Shown piece by piece: positions 1 through 7,236 of a stretch of DNA of 12,134 bases. How positions within the stretch are numbered: the first letter of the stretch is position 1; each line of letters opens with the position of its first letter. The notes beneath the pieces were generated by a model. The model worked only from the letters and a program-made list of their open reading frames with translations. It was not told the DNA's origin and ran no database searches. The translations under genes and the position numbers were made by a program. The stretch spans positions 1-12,134 of the forward strand of contig CAZKHZ010000115.1 in the NCBI GenBank assembly GCA_964552715.1, in the 5' to 3' direction. This DNA is from UBA7692 sp964552715. GTDB lineage: Bacteria; Bacteroidota; Bacteroidia; Chitinophagales; LD1.

Positions 1-41
1 CGTTGGTATCTCTTTGAAATTAAAGATATGTGCAAAAAAAA

Positions 42-49
42 TAGATTTG
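42..49 (+). promoter_or_regulatory. Putative Bacteroidota -7 promoter element for the permease gene
   Basis: TAGATTTG matches the Bacteroidota consensus TAnnTTTG at every fixed position and lies 62 nt before the permease ATG. A TTTG at 13-16 could be the -33 element, but its spacing of 25 nt is longer than the usual 19 or so. The implied 5' untranslated leader is about 55 nt. This is pattern matching only. Confidence 0.4.
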
Positions 50-111
50 TATATTACAAAGTAAATTGAGCGAAAACATTTTTCCGCATCTTCATCGCCT
101 CAAAATATAAA

Positions 112-1419
112 ATGTCGCAACCACAATTTCAGCGCACGCTTACACCACTCATGCTTTGGGGCTTAGGCGTAGGCTATGTTATTTCAGGAATGTATTTCGG
201 GTGGAATATCGGCTTGGATAAAGGCGGCACGCTTGGCTTGGGTATTGCTACTTTTTTTATCTTGATAATGTATATAACCTTTTCATTCAGCTATTCGGAG
301 TTGGCGTGCGCCATACCAAAAGCAGGAGGCGCATTTGATTATGCCCAGCGCGCCTTTGGCAATGAAGTTGGCTTTGTTGCCGGCATGGTGCAATGGATTG
401 AATTTGTGTTTGCACCACCTGCAATTGCCTTGGGTATAGGCGCGTACTTTCATTTGTTGTTGCCCGAAATTCCTGCAATTGTTTTTGCCATCATTGGTTA
501 TTTCATTTTCACCGGCATCAATATTTTGGGCGTAAAACTGAGTGCATCATTAGAGTTGGTAATTACAATTATAGCCGTTGCCGAACTGACGCTTTTTGCG
601 GCATTAAGCCTGCCGCATTTTAATATCGAAAACTTAAAAACCAATCCATTGCCCAATGGTTTGGAAGGTGCATTTGCTGCCATTCCATTTGCAATTTGGT
701 TCTTTCTGGGCATGGAAGGTTTGGCAAACGTGGCAGAAGAAACCATAGAGCCGCAAAAGAATATCACCAAAGGTTTCGCCTACAGTATGGCTACGCTTGG
801 TGTGTTGGCAATCATGACTTTTTGCGCAGCAGTAGGCGTTGGAGGTTGGGAGAAGGTTGTATATAATGCTTCCGGTGGGGTTTCAGACTCTCCGCTGCCA
901 ATGGCACTGGGGCAAATTACTGGCGAGTCTGGCCTCATGTATCACATGCTGATAAGCGTTGGTCTATTCGGCTTTGTCGCTTCGTTCAATGGTTTGCTGC
1001 TTGCTGCTGGAAGAGCAACTTATGAATTTGGTAAAAGCGGTAATTTTCCGAAAGTGTTGGGCAAAATTCATCCTAAATTTCACACACCGCATTTAGCATT
1101 ATGTTTCAATATGTTGGTTGGTGTGATTGCTTTATTCACCGGCAGAACAGGCGAGATAATTACCATAGCAGTTTTTGGTGCAGTGTGTCTGTATGCAATT
1201 TCATGCCTGTCACTTTTTAAACTTAGAAAGAGCGAGCCAGATTTGCATCGCCCGTTCATTGCACCTTTTTATCCATTGTTTCCTGCGGTAGCATTAGCAA
1301 TATCCTTAGTAGCATTGGTAGCACTTACCTACTATAATCTTTTGTTGGCGGGCATTTTTGTTGGGGTGATTGTTGTGAGTTATGGCTTGCATAAAGTTGT
1401 TTCGCTTAATAAACAGTAA
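112..1419 (+). CDS. eat: Ethanolamine permease-like APC superfamily transporter
   Basis: A 435-residue inner-membrane transporter with about 12 hydrophobic segments (roughly residues 12-30, 42-60, 86-112, 121-140, 147-167, 188-203, 224-246, 277-300, 327-343, 349-368, 386-407, 410-427). The N-terminal stretch WNIGLDKGG, the SYSELACAIPKAGGAF motif near 61-75 and the EFVFAPPAIALGIGAY segment near 97-112 resemble the ethanolamine permease branch of the amino acid/polyamine/organocation superfamily. GMEGLANVAEE at 200-210 is the usual conserved APC loop. Full length for the family. By homology it would import ethanolamine or a related amine by secondary transport; the exact substrate is inferred. 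The ATG at 112 is the natural start. No eutB/eutC ammonia-lyase genes lie downstream, and anything upstream is outside the window, so the catabolic link cannot be confirmed. It appears to be transcribed alone. Confidence 0.8.
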   Translation: MSQPQFQRTLTPLMLWGLGVGYVISGMYFGWNIGLDKGGTLGLGIATFFILIMYITFSFSYSELACAIPKAGGAFDYAQRAFGNEVGFVAGMVQWIEFVFAPPAIALGIGAYFHLLLPEIPAIVFAIIGYFIFTGINILGVKLSASLELVITIIAVAELTLFAALSLPHFNIENLKTNPLPNGLEGAFAAIPFAIWFFLGMEGLANVAEETIEPQKNITKGFAYSMATLGVLAIMTFCAAVGVGGWEKVVYNASGGVSDSPLPMALGQITGESGLMYHMLISVGLFGFVASFNGLLLAAGRATYEFGKSGNFPKVLGKIHPKFHTPHLALCFNMLVGVIALFTGRTGEIITIAVFGAVCLYAISCLSLFKLRKSEPDLHRPFIAPFYPLFPAVALAISLVALVALTYYNLLLAGIFVGVIVVSYGLHKVVSLNKQ

Positions 1420-1472
1420 TTTATCAAAGCGGGCAGATTTCATTATTTAAAAAGAGGTCATCAATGCTTCAT

Positions 1473-1486
1473 CCCTAATATTAGGG
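1473..1486. repeat. Perfect 14-nt palindrome CCCTAATATTAGGG
   Basis: The sequence equals its own reverse complement and sits between the permease stop and the next gene, just upstream of where the -33 element of the T9SS gene promoter would fall. As RNA it could form a five-pair stem with an AUAU loop, but no T-run follows on either strand, so it is a poor intrinsic terminator. A binding site for a dimeric regulator is an alternative. Function unknown. Confidence 0.5.
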
Positions 1487-1509
1487 GTATTACACAAAAT
1501 AGGTTTTTA

Positions 1510-1517
1510 TACTTTCG
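1510..1517 (+). promoter_or_regulatory. Putative -7 promoter element for the first T9SS cargo gene
   Basis: TACTTTCG matches TAnnTTTG at all but one fixed position (C for the third T of TTTG) and lies 16 nt before the ATG at 1534, the short distance common in Bacteroidota. No clear TTTG is found about 19 nt further upstream; that place abuts the palindrome at 1473-1486. Confidence 0.35.
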
Positions 1518-1533
1518 CACAAAATTATTGGAT

Positions 1534-2226
1534 ATGCGTTCATTCATACTTCTTCTATCTTTTTTCCTTTTGTCAATTAACTGTATTGCAGAAGGTGCCG
1601 CTAAACTTGCTTTCTCTCCATCGGACTCATTAAACACGGCAGCGCAATTGCCTAGTGGCAATGGCTCTATTATAGTAAACCAATGGGTAAAAAATATTTC
1701 GGGTGGAAACATCATAGTGAAGTGGAATATTGCAGGATACAATGGCGAATCTGGTTGGGATTATAAAATATGCACTACCGATAGCTGTTTCAATTTTCCA
1801 CCTCCAATTGCTTTTCCGGAAGTTCCATTGGCAGCAGGCGATAGCATAGAATTGATTTGGGAGGTGATACCATACACACAAACCGGTTCAGGAAATTGTA
1901 CTTGTAACTTTTGGGTAAAGGGCGATAGTACACAAAGCAACGTTCGCAATTTTTTGAAAGTGGATGCCTCTAATGTTTCATCCATACAAAACTCCGCATT
2001 GGTGCAAACAATCAAACTCTATCCTAATCCTGCTTCTTCAATTCTAAATATTGATTTTGATGCAGAAGCTGATGATGAAATTTCGTTAACAAATATTGCC
2101 GGACAAAAAGTAATCAGTGGAATGTTTCAAAAGAGCTTACCTGTTTCCAATCTTCCATCAGGCAACTATAAATTAATAGTTACCCGCAGAAATAAAATAA
2201 TAGGTATAGCTGACTTCATACGTTAA
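1534..2226 (+). CDS. Secreted protein with T9SS type A sorting domain
   Basis: A 230-residue protein if the ATG at 1534 is used. The reading frame also offers a TTG at 1528, but the ATG gives a clean signal peptide (residues 1-19, hydrophobic core about 4-16). The mature middle part (about 45-140) looks like the Ig-like module common in Bacteroidota cargo: an N-terminal strand around NQWVKNISG, a Gly-Trp followed by a CTTDSC pair (C80, C85), a proline-rich stretch, then an AAGDSIELIW strand and a CTC pair (C122, C124). The C-terminus (about 160-230) is a T9SS type A sorting domain, starting with KLYPNPASS and including TNIAGQKV and LPSGNYKL. It should be exported by Sec, cross the outer membrane by the type IX system and be attached to the surface or released. 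No enzymatic domain is visible. It has its own promoter-like element, and the kinase gene follows 23 nt later. Confidence 0.85.
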   Translation: MRSFILLLSFFLLSINCIAEGAAKLAFSPSDSLNTAAQLPSGNGSIIVNQWVKNISGGNIIVKWNIAGYNGESGWDYKICTTDSCFNFPPPIAFPEVPLAAGDSIELIWEVIPYTQTGSGNCTCNFWVKGDSTQSNVRNFLKVDASNVSSIQNSALVQTIKLYPNPASSILNIDFDAEADDEISLTNIAGQKVISGMFQKSLPVSNLPSGNYKLIVTRRNKIIGIADFIR

Positions 2227-2249
2227 TTATCTTAGCGCGAAACCTTTGC

Positions 2250-4394
2250 GTGTCACAAACAACAACAGATTCCTTAATAGCACAAATTCAACAATTGGAG
2301 GGCGCATCCCGCTTGGATGCGCTTCTTGAATTGTGTTCGCGACATAATGCTTTAGGCGATAAAGCTATTGTGTACTTTGATGAGGCTTATGAATTGTCAA
2401 GACATTTAGACAATCAACTTGTTTCGGCAAGAATATTTGTGCTGAGAGCTCAGTTTAATGATGCACGGGGTCAACAGACAAATGCAATTGAGTTACTTAA
2501 CCAAGCAATGAAGTTGTTAATCAAAGCTCAAGAATCGGAGGAAGCTACCGTGCTGATTGGCGATGCACATTTTACACTTGGCTTGGTAAAGAAAAAGCTA
2601 AACGCAAATCATCATGCTATCAATGCTTTTGAAAGTGCTGTAAATGCCTTTAGCAAAACATCAAATAAGGATGGCTTAGCAAAATCACTTATCCGATTAG
2701 GGGCAACAAAAAATGAAGTTGGAAACACGCAAGATGCACTTGACGATATCTCTCAAGCATTGGTAATTGCAGAAACAAATAATAATGAGTTTAGAGTTTC
2801 GCACGCCCACAATAGTTTAGGAAATGTCTATTTCAATCAAGGAAATTTCACGCTTGCCCTTAAGCACTTCTTTAAAGCATTGCCATTTACTGAAAAAACT
2901 AACAATGCTTTAGCTAATGCCACGCTCTATAGAAACATTGGAAATGTTTATGCCTTTCAAGCAGATTATGACAGAGCTGAAGAATACCATCAAAAATCTC
3001 TTAAGCAGTATCAAGAGGTAGAAAATAATTTTGAAATCATTCACCAATTAGCAAATCTAGGTGCGGTTTTACTAGAAAAAAGAAAGTATCGCGAAGCAAA
3101 AAAACATCTCTACGAAGCAATTGAACTGGCAGCAAAGGCAAATGCACCCAACACGCTTGGCTATACCTATTTCTATTTGGGGAATGCTTATTTTGAAGAA
3201 CATAACATCAACGCTGCATTAGAAAATTACCACAAGGCAAAGGCTATCAATGCAGAAACAGAAGATAAGCGCAACCTCGCGCTTGCACTAAACGGAATAG
3301 CAAAGGCTTTAATTTTTTCGGGAGATGTGGATGGGGCTGAACCATATTTATTAGAAGCTATAGAAGTAAGCCGCGAATCAAAACTTGCTAACGAAGAAAA
3401 GGACACACTTAAATTACTTTCAGAGGTGCGTAAGCAACAACGCAGATTTGCTGAAGCTCTATCACTATTTGAAAAATATGCCGCCCAAAAAGAAGCGTTG
3501 CTGAATGCTGATAAAATTCGCGAAGCGGAGGCATTGCAAACTCAAATGGCAATTGAAAACAAAGAGAAAGAAATTGTAATTGAAAGGCTACGCAATGTGG
3601 AATTAAAGCAAGCTTACGAACAGCTTAAAGCAGCACAAAACAGATTAATACAGCAAGAAAAACTTGCATCACTTGGGCAACTCACCGCAGGTGTGGCGCA
3701 CGAAATTCAAAACCCTTTGAATTTCGTAAACAACTACTCAGATATTTCTGTAGAGCTGCTGGAAGAATTGAGTGGAGTAAGTGATGAAAACGAGAGGAGA
3801 GAATTGATTGAAATGCTGCGCAATAATCTCTCTTCAATTCACAAAAACGGAAGTAGAGCAAGTGGCATTGTAAAAAGCATGTTAGAACACAGCAATGCAA
3901 GCAAAAGCGAGCGTGTTACAACAGACATCAATCATCTTATTAAAGAACATCTGCAATATGCCCAATCAGGCTTCCGAGCAAACAACAACGGCTTTGATTG
4001 TCTTATTGAAACAAACTTTGACAACAACATACCCGACTTAATTGTTGCTCCGTCTGAAATTGGGAAAGCATTATTGAATATTTTCAATAATGCATTCTAT
4101 GAATTGCAAAAAGTAAAAGTGAGTGACAAAGATATTACTCCGCTTTTAAAAGTTACCTCATCTTTAAATGCTGCTGGAATTGAAATAAAAGTTTCTGACA
4201 ATGGAAGTGGCGTTGCTGCCGAAAATTTGAATCATATATTTGATCCATTCTTTACAACCAAGCCAACTGGCGAAGGTGTTGGCTTAGGTTTAAGCATCGC
4301 CAATGATATACTTCAATCGCACGATGGAAGTATCTTGGTAGAAAATAATAAAGACAAAGGCGTTTCCTTCATTCTAAAATTACCGATAAAGTAA
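2250..4394 (+). CDS. Soluble TPR-containing sensor histidine kinase
   Basis: A 714-residue two-component kinase. Residues about 30-415 are helical tetratricopeptide repeats, several ending in the typical pattern LGNVYFNQGNF, IGNVYAFQADY or LGNAYFEEHNI. A coiled coil (about 420-472) leads into the dimerisation helix LASLGQLTAGVAHEIQNPL, with H484 the expected phosphoacceptor. The ATPase domain has its N box at 609-618 (NIFNNAFYEL), the D650 motif SDNGSG, an FDPFFTT box at 665-670 and the GVGLGLSI glycine loop at 676-683. Related Bacteroidota kinases often carry a signal peptide and a membrane helix between the repeats and the kinase; I see neither, so it is probably cytosolic and senses through a protein partner bound by the repeats. 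It starts with GTG, the only good start. Imperfect promoter-like sites lie at 2228-2235 and 2241-2248, so it may be co-transcribed with the T9SS gene or transcribed alone. No response regulator is adjacent. Confidence 0.88.
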   Translation: MSQTTTDSLIAQIQQLEGASRLDALLELCSRHNALGDKAIVYFDEAYELSRHLDNQLVSARIFVLRAQFNDARGQQTNAIELLNQAMKLLIKAQESEEATVLIGDAHFTLGLVKKKLNANHHAINAFESAVNAFSKTSNKDGLAKSLIRLGATKNEVGNTQDALDDISQALVIAETNNNEFRVSHAHNSLGNVYFNQGNFTLALKHFFKALPFTEKTNNALANATLYRNIGNVYAFQADYDRAEEYHQKSLKQYQEVENNFEIIHQLANLGAVLLEKRKYREAKKHLYEAIELAAKANAPNTLGYTYFYLGNAYFEEHNINAALENYHKAKAINAETEDKRNLALALNGIAKALIFSGDVDGAEPYLLEAIEVSRESKLANEEKDTLKLLSEVRKQQRRFAEALSLFEKYAAQKEALLNADKIREAEALQTQMAIENKEKEIVIERLRNVELKQAYEQLKAAQNRLIQQEKLASLGQLTAGVAHEIQNPLNFVNNYSDISVELLEELSGVSDENERRELIEMLRNNLSSIHKNGSRASGIVKSMLEHSNASKSERVTTDINHLIKEHLQYAQSGFRANNNGFDCLIETNFDNNIPDLIVAPSEIGKALLNIFNNAFYELQKVKVSDKDITPLLKVTSSLNAAGIEIKVSDNGSGVAAENLNHIFDPFFTTKPTGEGVGLGLSIANDILQSHDGSILVENNKDKGVSFILKLPIK

Positions 4395-4400
4395 TTTAAC

Positions 4401-5309
4401 TCATTCACTCCTCAACCTTGCAAATGCCCCAAGCGGCAGCCTTTTACCAAAACTATCTGGAATAAATAATTCACCAATAGCAAAGTAGTTTTTCTTAAAT
4501 TTTTCTTGAATCAAATTCTCCAAAATTAAAGAAGAAAATCCAAGTGAGTAAGCATTTAATATCAAGAAGTGATGTTGCGGATGCAGCAATTGTTGCACTG
4601 TTTCCATCAACTCTAAAATGTTGTCTTCCAACTTCCATTTTTCACCTGATGGTCCATGTCCAAATGCAGGTGGATCAAGAATTATTCCGTTATAAAAGTT
4701 ACCGCGCTTCACTTCGCGCTTGGCAAACTTCATGGCATCTTCTACTACCCAGCGAATGTCTTTCAATCCACTCAATTGCATGTTTTCATTTGCCCATGAC
4801 ACTACTTGCTTGATAGAGTCCACATGCGTAGCATCAGCACCTGCGGCTTTTGCAGCTAAAGTTGCAGCACCAGTGTAAGCAAACAAATTCAAGAATTTTG
4901 GCTGAGGGGTTTTAGCTTTCAACAGCGAAACAGATTCAGTAATAAAATCCCAGTTCACTGCTTGTTCGGGAAACACGCCAACATGCTTAAAACCTGTCAA
5001 CGCCAACTTCAACGTAAAAGGAAAATTGTGGTTGTAAGTCAACTTCCAATTCTCAGGAACCGAACGAAACTTTTTCCATGTTCCAGCATTGCTACCTGTG
5101 GGTATAAATTGAACATGCGCCTGCTGTTCCCATTCCTTAATTGTTTGAGAGGCATTCCACACAGCCTGCGGTTCTGGGCGAATGGTAATGCAATCGCTAA
5201 AACGTTCCAACTTCAATCCATTGCCGCTATCCAACAATTCATAACTATTAAAATGCTGGGGAGAGAGTGATAGTATTTGCGAAGACTTTAACTGAATATT
5301 TTCTGCCAC
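4401..5309 (-). CDS. Class I SAM-dependent methyltransferase, RlmI-like (COG1092/PF10672 type)
   Basis: A 302-residue Rossmann-fold methyltransferase. A beta-rich N-terminal part (about 20-105), including YELLDSGNGLKLERF, precedes the catalytic domain. Motif I is FLNLFAYTGAATLAAKAAGA (139-158), the ribose-binding acidic residue is probably D164, D191 lies in the adenine-binding loop, and motif IV is DPPAFG (212-217). The arrangement resembles 23S rRNA m5C methyltransferases such as RlmI but lacks their N-terminal PUA domain. The only cysteine is C40, outside the catalytic domain, so a cysteine-dependent cytosine-C5 mechanism is unlikely. The substrate, probably RNA, is unassigned. Translation starts at GTG 5309, 22 nt inside the divIC gene, which suggests translational coupling. 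It converges on the TPR kinase with 6 nt between stop codons. Confidence 0.85.
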   Translation of the reverse strand: MAENIQLKSSQILSLSPQHFNSYELLDSGNGLKLERFSDCITIRPEPQAVWNASQTIKEWEQQAHVQFIPTGSNAGTWKKFRSVPENWKLTYNHNFPFTLKLALTGFKHVGVFPEQAVNWDFITESVSLLKAKTPQPKFLNLFAYTGAATLAAKAAGADATHVDSIKQVVSWANENMQLSGLKDIRWVVEDAMKFAKREVKRGNFYNGIILDPPAFGHGPSGEKWKLEDNILELMETVQQLLHPQHHFLILNAYSLGFSSLILENLIQEKFKKNYFAIGELFIPDSFGKRLPLGAFARLRSE

Positions 5310-5647
5310 CAGTGTTTTGGTTTTTCTTGTTCGGTTTCAAATTTTCTGAACACATAAACATCTTCACTATCGTGCTTCATATAATAGTGTTCACGAGCGA
5401 ATTTTTCTTGTGTCTCAGGATTGGTAGTAAGCTCTTTTAACTCGTGCCGAGTTTCTTTGATTCCCTTCTCGTAGAAATAAATTTTTTCTGACAACTCTGC
5501 TACTTCACATTTTCTCTTCCATTGAATTGTCAAATTATTTTCATCAAAAAACAACATCCAAACTACAAAAAAAGAAATGGCAATTACATAAGGATTACGT
5601 AGCCATGCAGGAATTTTTTTCCAAGAAGAAAGAAAACTATTTTTCAT
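5288..5647 (-). CDS. Septum formation initiator family protein (DivIC/FtsB-like)
   Basis: A 119-residue bitopic membrane protein: a short basic cytoplasmic segment (1-18), one membrane helix (about 19-34, PYVIAISFFVVWMLFF), a coiled coil (about 40-75) and the conserved family end AREHYYMKHDSEDVYVF (84-100). Family members join the divisome by forming a coiled-coil complex with FtsL and FtsQ-type proteins at midcell. The reading frame extends upstream to a TTG at 5701, but the ATG at 5647 is the first ATG and gives the usual family length and topology. GAGATTTG on the minus strand at 5657-5664 matches the promoter consensus except for its first base, but would leave almost no leader. The methyltransferase gene overlaps its 3' end, so the two are probably one transcript. 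The C-terminal tail is rich in charged residues and tryptophan. Confidence 0.85.
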   Translation of the reverse strand: MKNSFLSSWKKIPAWLRNPYVIAISFFVVWMLFFDENNLTIQWKRKCEVAELSEKIYFYEKGIKETRHELKELTTNPETQEKFAREHYYMKHDSEDVYVFRKFETEQEKPKHWWQKIFS

Positions 5648-5711
5648 TTTCACTGGCAAATCTCTTAATAGAATTGAACAATTTGAACTTACAGCGAACA
5701 ATTAAATGTGT

Positions 5712-5742
5712 ATTGCGTAAAAACACTGTAATTAAAAATTTG
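5712..5742 (+). promoter_or_regulatory. Putative -33/-7 promoter for the second T9SS cargo gene
   Basis: ATTG at 5712-5715 and AAAATTTG at 5735-5742 each match the Bacteroidota consensus (TTTG, TAnnTTTG) with one mismatch, and are separated by exactly 19 nt, the typical spacing. The element ends 11 nt before the ATG at 5754. Confidence 0.4.
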
Positions 5743-5753
5743 CATATTAGGAA

Positions 5754-6311
5754 ATGAAAGCATTACTTCACAGTTCAAAATCTTCTCGAATGAAAAATTT
5801 CTTACTCTTTTTTGTTATTGGAATTTGCAATAATTGTATCTCTCAATCACTCAGCCCGACTGTTTTGGCAAGTGCAGGTGGATATGCAAGCGCAGGTGGC
5901 GTAAGCCTTTCATATACTGTTGGCGAAATGGCAATGGTTGAAACTTTCACAAGTTCTAATACTATTCTCACTCAAGGATTTCATCAACCCGAACAAAACA
6001 TCACCAAAATTTTAGAAGCTGATAAAACTGACTTTGGTTCATTTGCAGTGTATCCAAACCCTGCCACTACCGAAGTTTTCTTTGGTTATGAATTTCCACA
6101 AGAAGGCAGAGTTGAAGTAACCCTCTACAATAATTTAGGTCAGGTAGTACAAAATGTTTTTACGGATAATGAATACAACAGCGGTAAAACTATCAACTCA
6201 TTTAATTGCTCGTTGCTTGCCGCTGGAAACTACATGATGCAAGCAAACTTTGCTGGCAATGCGGGTAAAAAACAAGCCATAACAAAAAAGCTACAAATCA
6301 TCAATCACTAA
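5754..6311 (+). CDS. Secreted protein with T9SS type A sorting domain
   Basis: 185 residues from the ATG at 5754, or 173 from the ATG at 5790. The second start gives a canonical signal peptide (MKNFLLFFVIG core); the first, preceded by AGGAA, adds 12 polar residues ahead of it. The mature N-terminus contains a module widespread in Bacteroidota secreted proteins: an SPTVLASAGGYASAGGVSL stretch, then SYTVGEMAMVETF and ILTQGFHQPEQ. A type A sorting domain follows, with VYPNPATTEVFFGYEF, LYNNLGQVVQNV and LLAAGNYMMQANF, ending in a short basic tail. The protein is little more than a signal peptide, the small module and the sorting tag, so no catalytic role is suggested. It is probably surface-attached or released through the type IX system. 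It is divergent from divIC across about 105 nt and ends at a strong terminator, so it is likely monocistronic. Confidence 0.85.
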   Translation: MKALLHSSKSSRMKNFLLFFVIGICNNCISQSLSPTVLASAGGYASAGGVSLSYTVGEMAMVETFTSSNTILTQGFHQPEQNITKILEADKTDFGSFAVYPNPATTEVFFGYEFPQEGRVEVTLYNNLGQVVQNVFTDNEYNSGKTINSFNCSLLAAGNYMMQANFAGNAGKKQAITKKLQIINH

Positions 6312-6332
6312 TTAATTGTTGAAATACTTTAG

Positions 6333-6370
6333 AATCCCGCATTGAGCAATCTGTGCGGGATTTTTGTTTT
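6333..6370 (+). terminator. Rho-independent terminator of the second T9SS cargo gene
   Basis: A nine-pair perfect stem, AATCCCGCA (6333-6341) against TGCGGGATT (6354-6362), with a 12-nt loop, runs into TTTTTGTTTT. It begins 21 nt after the stop codon. Confidence 0.85.
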
Positions 6371-6396
6371 ATGAATTTCAGGCAAAGTGGCATCAA

Positions 6397-6427
6397 TTTC
6401 ATTTCTATCTCTACATTATTAGTTTTG
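6397..6427 (+). promoter_or_regulatory. Putative -33/-7 promoter for the WG-repeat gene
   Basis: TAGTTTTG at 6420-6427 is a full match to TAnnTTTG. TTTC at 6397-6400 matches the -33 TTTG with one mismatch, at a spacing of 19 nt. The ATG follows 19 nt after the -7 element. This is the best-formed promoter in the window. Confidence 0.5.
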
Positions 6428-6446
6428 CGCTACAAAAAAATAAGAC

Positions 6447-6914
6447 ATGAAAAAACTATTCGCAATTTTACTATTGATAATGTCAGTAGTAATGTATGCC
6501 CAAGAAGTAACCAAACAGTACGATAAGATTGAAAAATTTAATCAAGGCGTAGCCATAGCTTGGGAAAACGGTAAAGCAGGCTTGGTAACACAGGGAGGTA
6601 AAGAAATTATCAAACCACAGTTTGACCAAATTGGTCGTTTTGGAAGAGATGGTATTGCCTATACCACTAAAAAGGGTTTGAAAGGTCTGATTGATATGAC
6701 TGGAAAGGTGATTGTAGATAATATCTATGGTGATATTGGTGGATTTAATGGACCCTGGGCAATTACACGAAAGAATGGACTGGCGGGAATGATTAATAAA
6801 CAAGGAAAAGTGTTGGTTGAAAATAAATACGAAACCATCAGAGTAGAAAAAGCTGGAGTAATTCGTGCAGTGATTGGAGGCAAAGAGGTGTTATTGAATT
6901 TGAGTACAGATTAG
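6447..6914 (+). CDS. Exported WG-repeat protein
   Basis: A 155-residue protein with a signal peptide (1-19, MKKLFAILLLIMSVVMYAQ). The rest consists of three or four units of about 35 residues of the WG (KWG) beta-repeat type: units end in the pattern GLxxxxGKxII followed by a short strand, seen at GLVTQGGKEIIKPQFD (45-60), GLIDMTGKVIVDN (80-92) and GMINKQGKVLVENKYE (114-129). The tryptophan of the name-giving WG pair is replaced in all units (AGL, KGL, AGM), so these are diverged copies. Such repeats are thought to make beta scaffolds for binding; no enzymatic role is known. It is shorter than many WG proteins but has a normal start and stop, so it is probably complete. No sorting domain or lipobox is seen, so a periplasmic location is most likely. 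It is bounded by its own promoter and terminator. Confidence 0.8.
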   Translation: MKKLFAILLLIMSVVMYAQEVTKQYDKIEKFNQGVAIAWENGKAGLVTQGGKEIIKPQFDQIGRFGRDGIAYTTKKGLKGLIDMTGKVIVDNIYGDIGGFNGPWAITRKNGLAGMINKQGKVLVENKYETIRVEKAGVIRAVIGGKEVLLNLSTD

Positions 6915-6934
6915 ATTATTTTCCAAATAATTTT

Positions 6935-6974
6935 AAAAGCCGCTGAAACATTAATTTGTTGCAGCGGCTTTTTT
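6935..6974. terminator. Bidirectional intrinsic terminator between convergent genes
   Basis: AAAAGCCGCTG (6935-6945) pairs perfectly with CAGCGGCTTTT (6962-6972), and the inner AACA/TGTT can extend the fold. T-runs follow on both strands: TTTTTT on the plus strand ending at 6974, and TTTTAAAATT on the minus strand. It ends the WG gene 20 nt after its stop, and it is also the first good terminator met by transcripts of the minus-strand OmpA gene. Confidence 0.85.
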
Positions 6975-7236
6975 ATTTACTCTATTTATAAAGAAGCATT
7001 GATCAATCTCGTTTAAATTTGTTTAGTCCTTTCTGACTAATTCAAAATAGACATAAGGCTCGAATAAAATAACCTATTCATTTAGGCTTGTCCTTTTGCC
7101 CTTTCTCTGCGTTGTAAATTTTGCTAAGTGTAGCAAGTTATTAGCTTCAATTTACGCCTTGAAAAAGAATAAAACTACTGAACTTATTCTATACACTTTA
7201 TTCAATTATATGTCCTCAAAAACTATCACAAAAACA
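6975..7236. other. Non-coding 3' region between terminator and OmpA-family gene
   Basis: About 260 nt with no convincing gene. Two small hairpins are visible: TTAGTC/GACTAA with a 6-nt loop (7023-7040) and TTGCTA/TAGCAA with a 4-nt loop (7121-7136). Neither is followed by a good T-run. If the OmpA mRNA ends at the terminator at 6935-6974, this would be its 3' untranslated region. Short open stretches exist on both strands, but their starts, composition and interruptions give no support for coding. Confidence 0.4.

Noticed and set aside
1473..1486. Palindrome read as the permease terminator
   Set aside because: The stem is short, has no proper loop and is not followed by a T-run, so it is reported as a palindrome of unknown role instead.
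4544..5270. Open frames on the plus strand opposite the methyltransferase gene
   Set aside because: They are shadows of a well-supported minus-strand gene with clear SAM-binding motifs.
5648..5701. An N-terminal extension of the DivIC-like protein to a TTG at 5701
   Set aside because: The extra 18 residues are not typical of the family, and the ATG at 5647 gives the usual length and topology.
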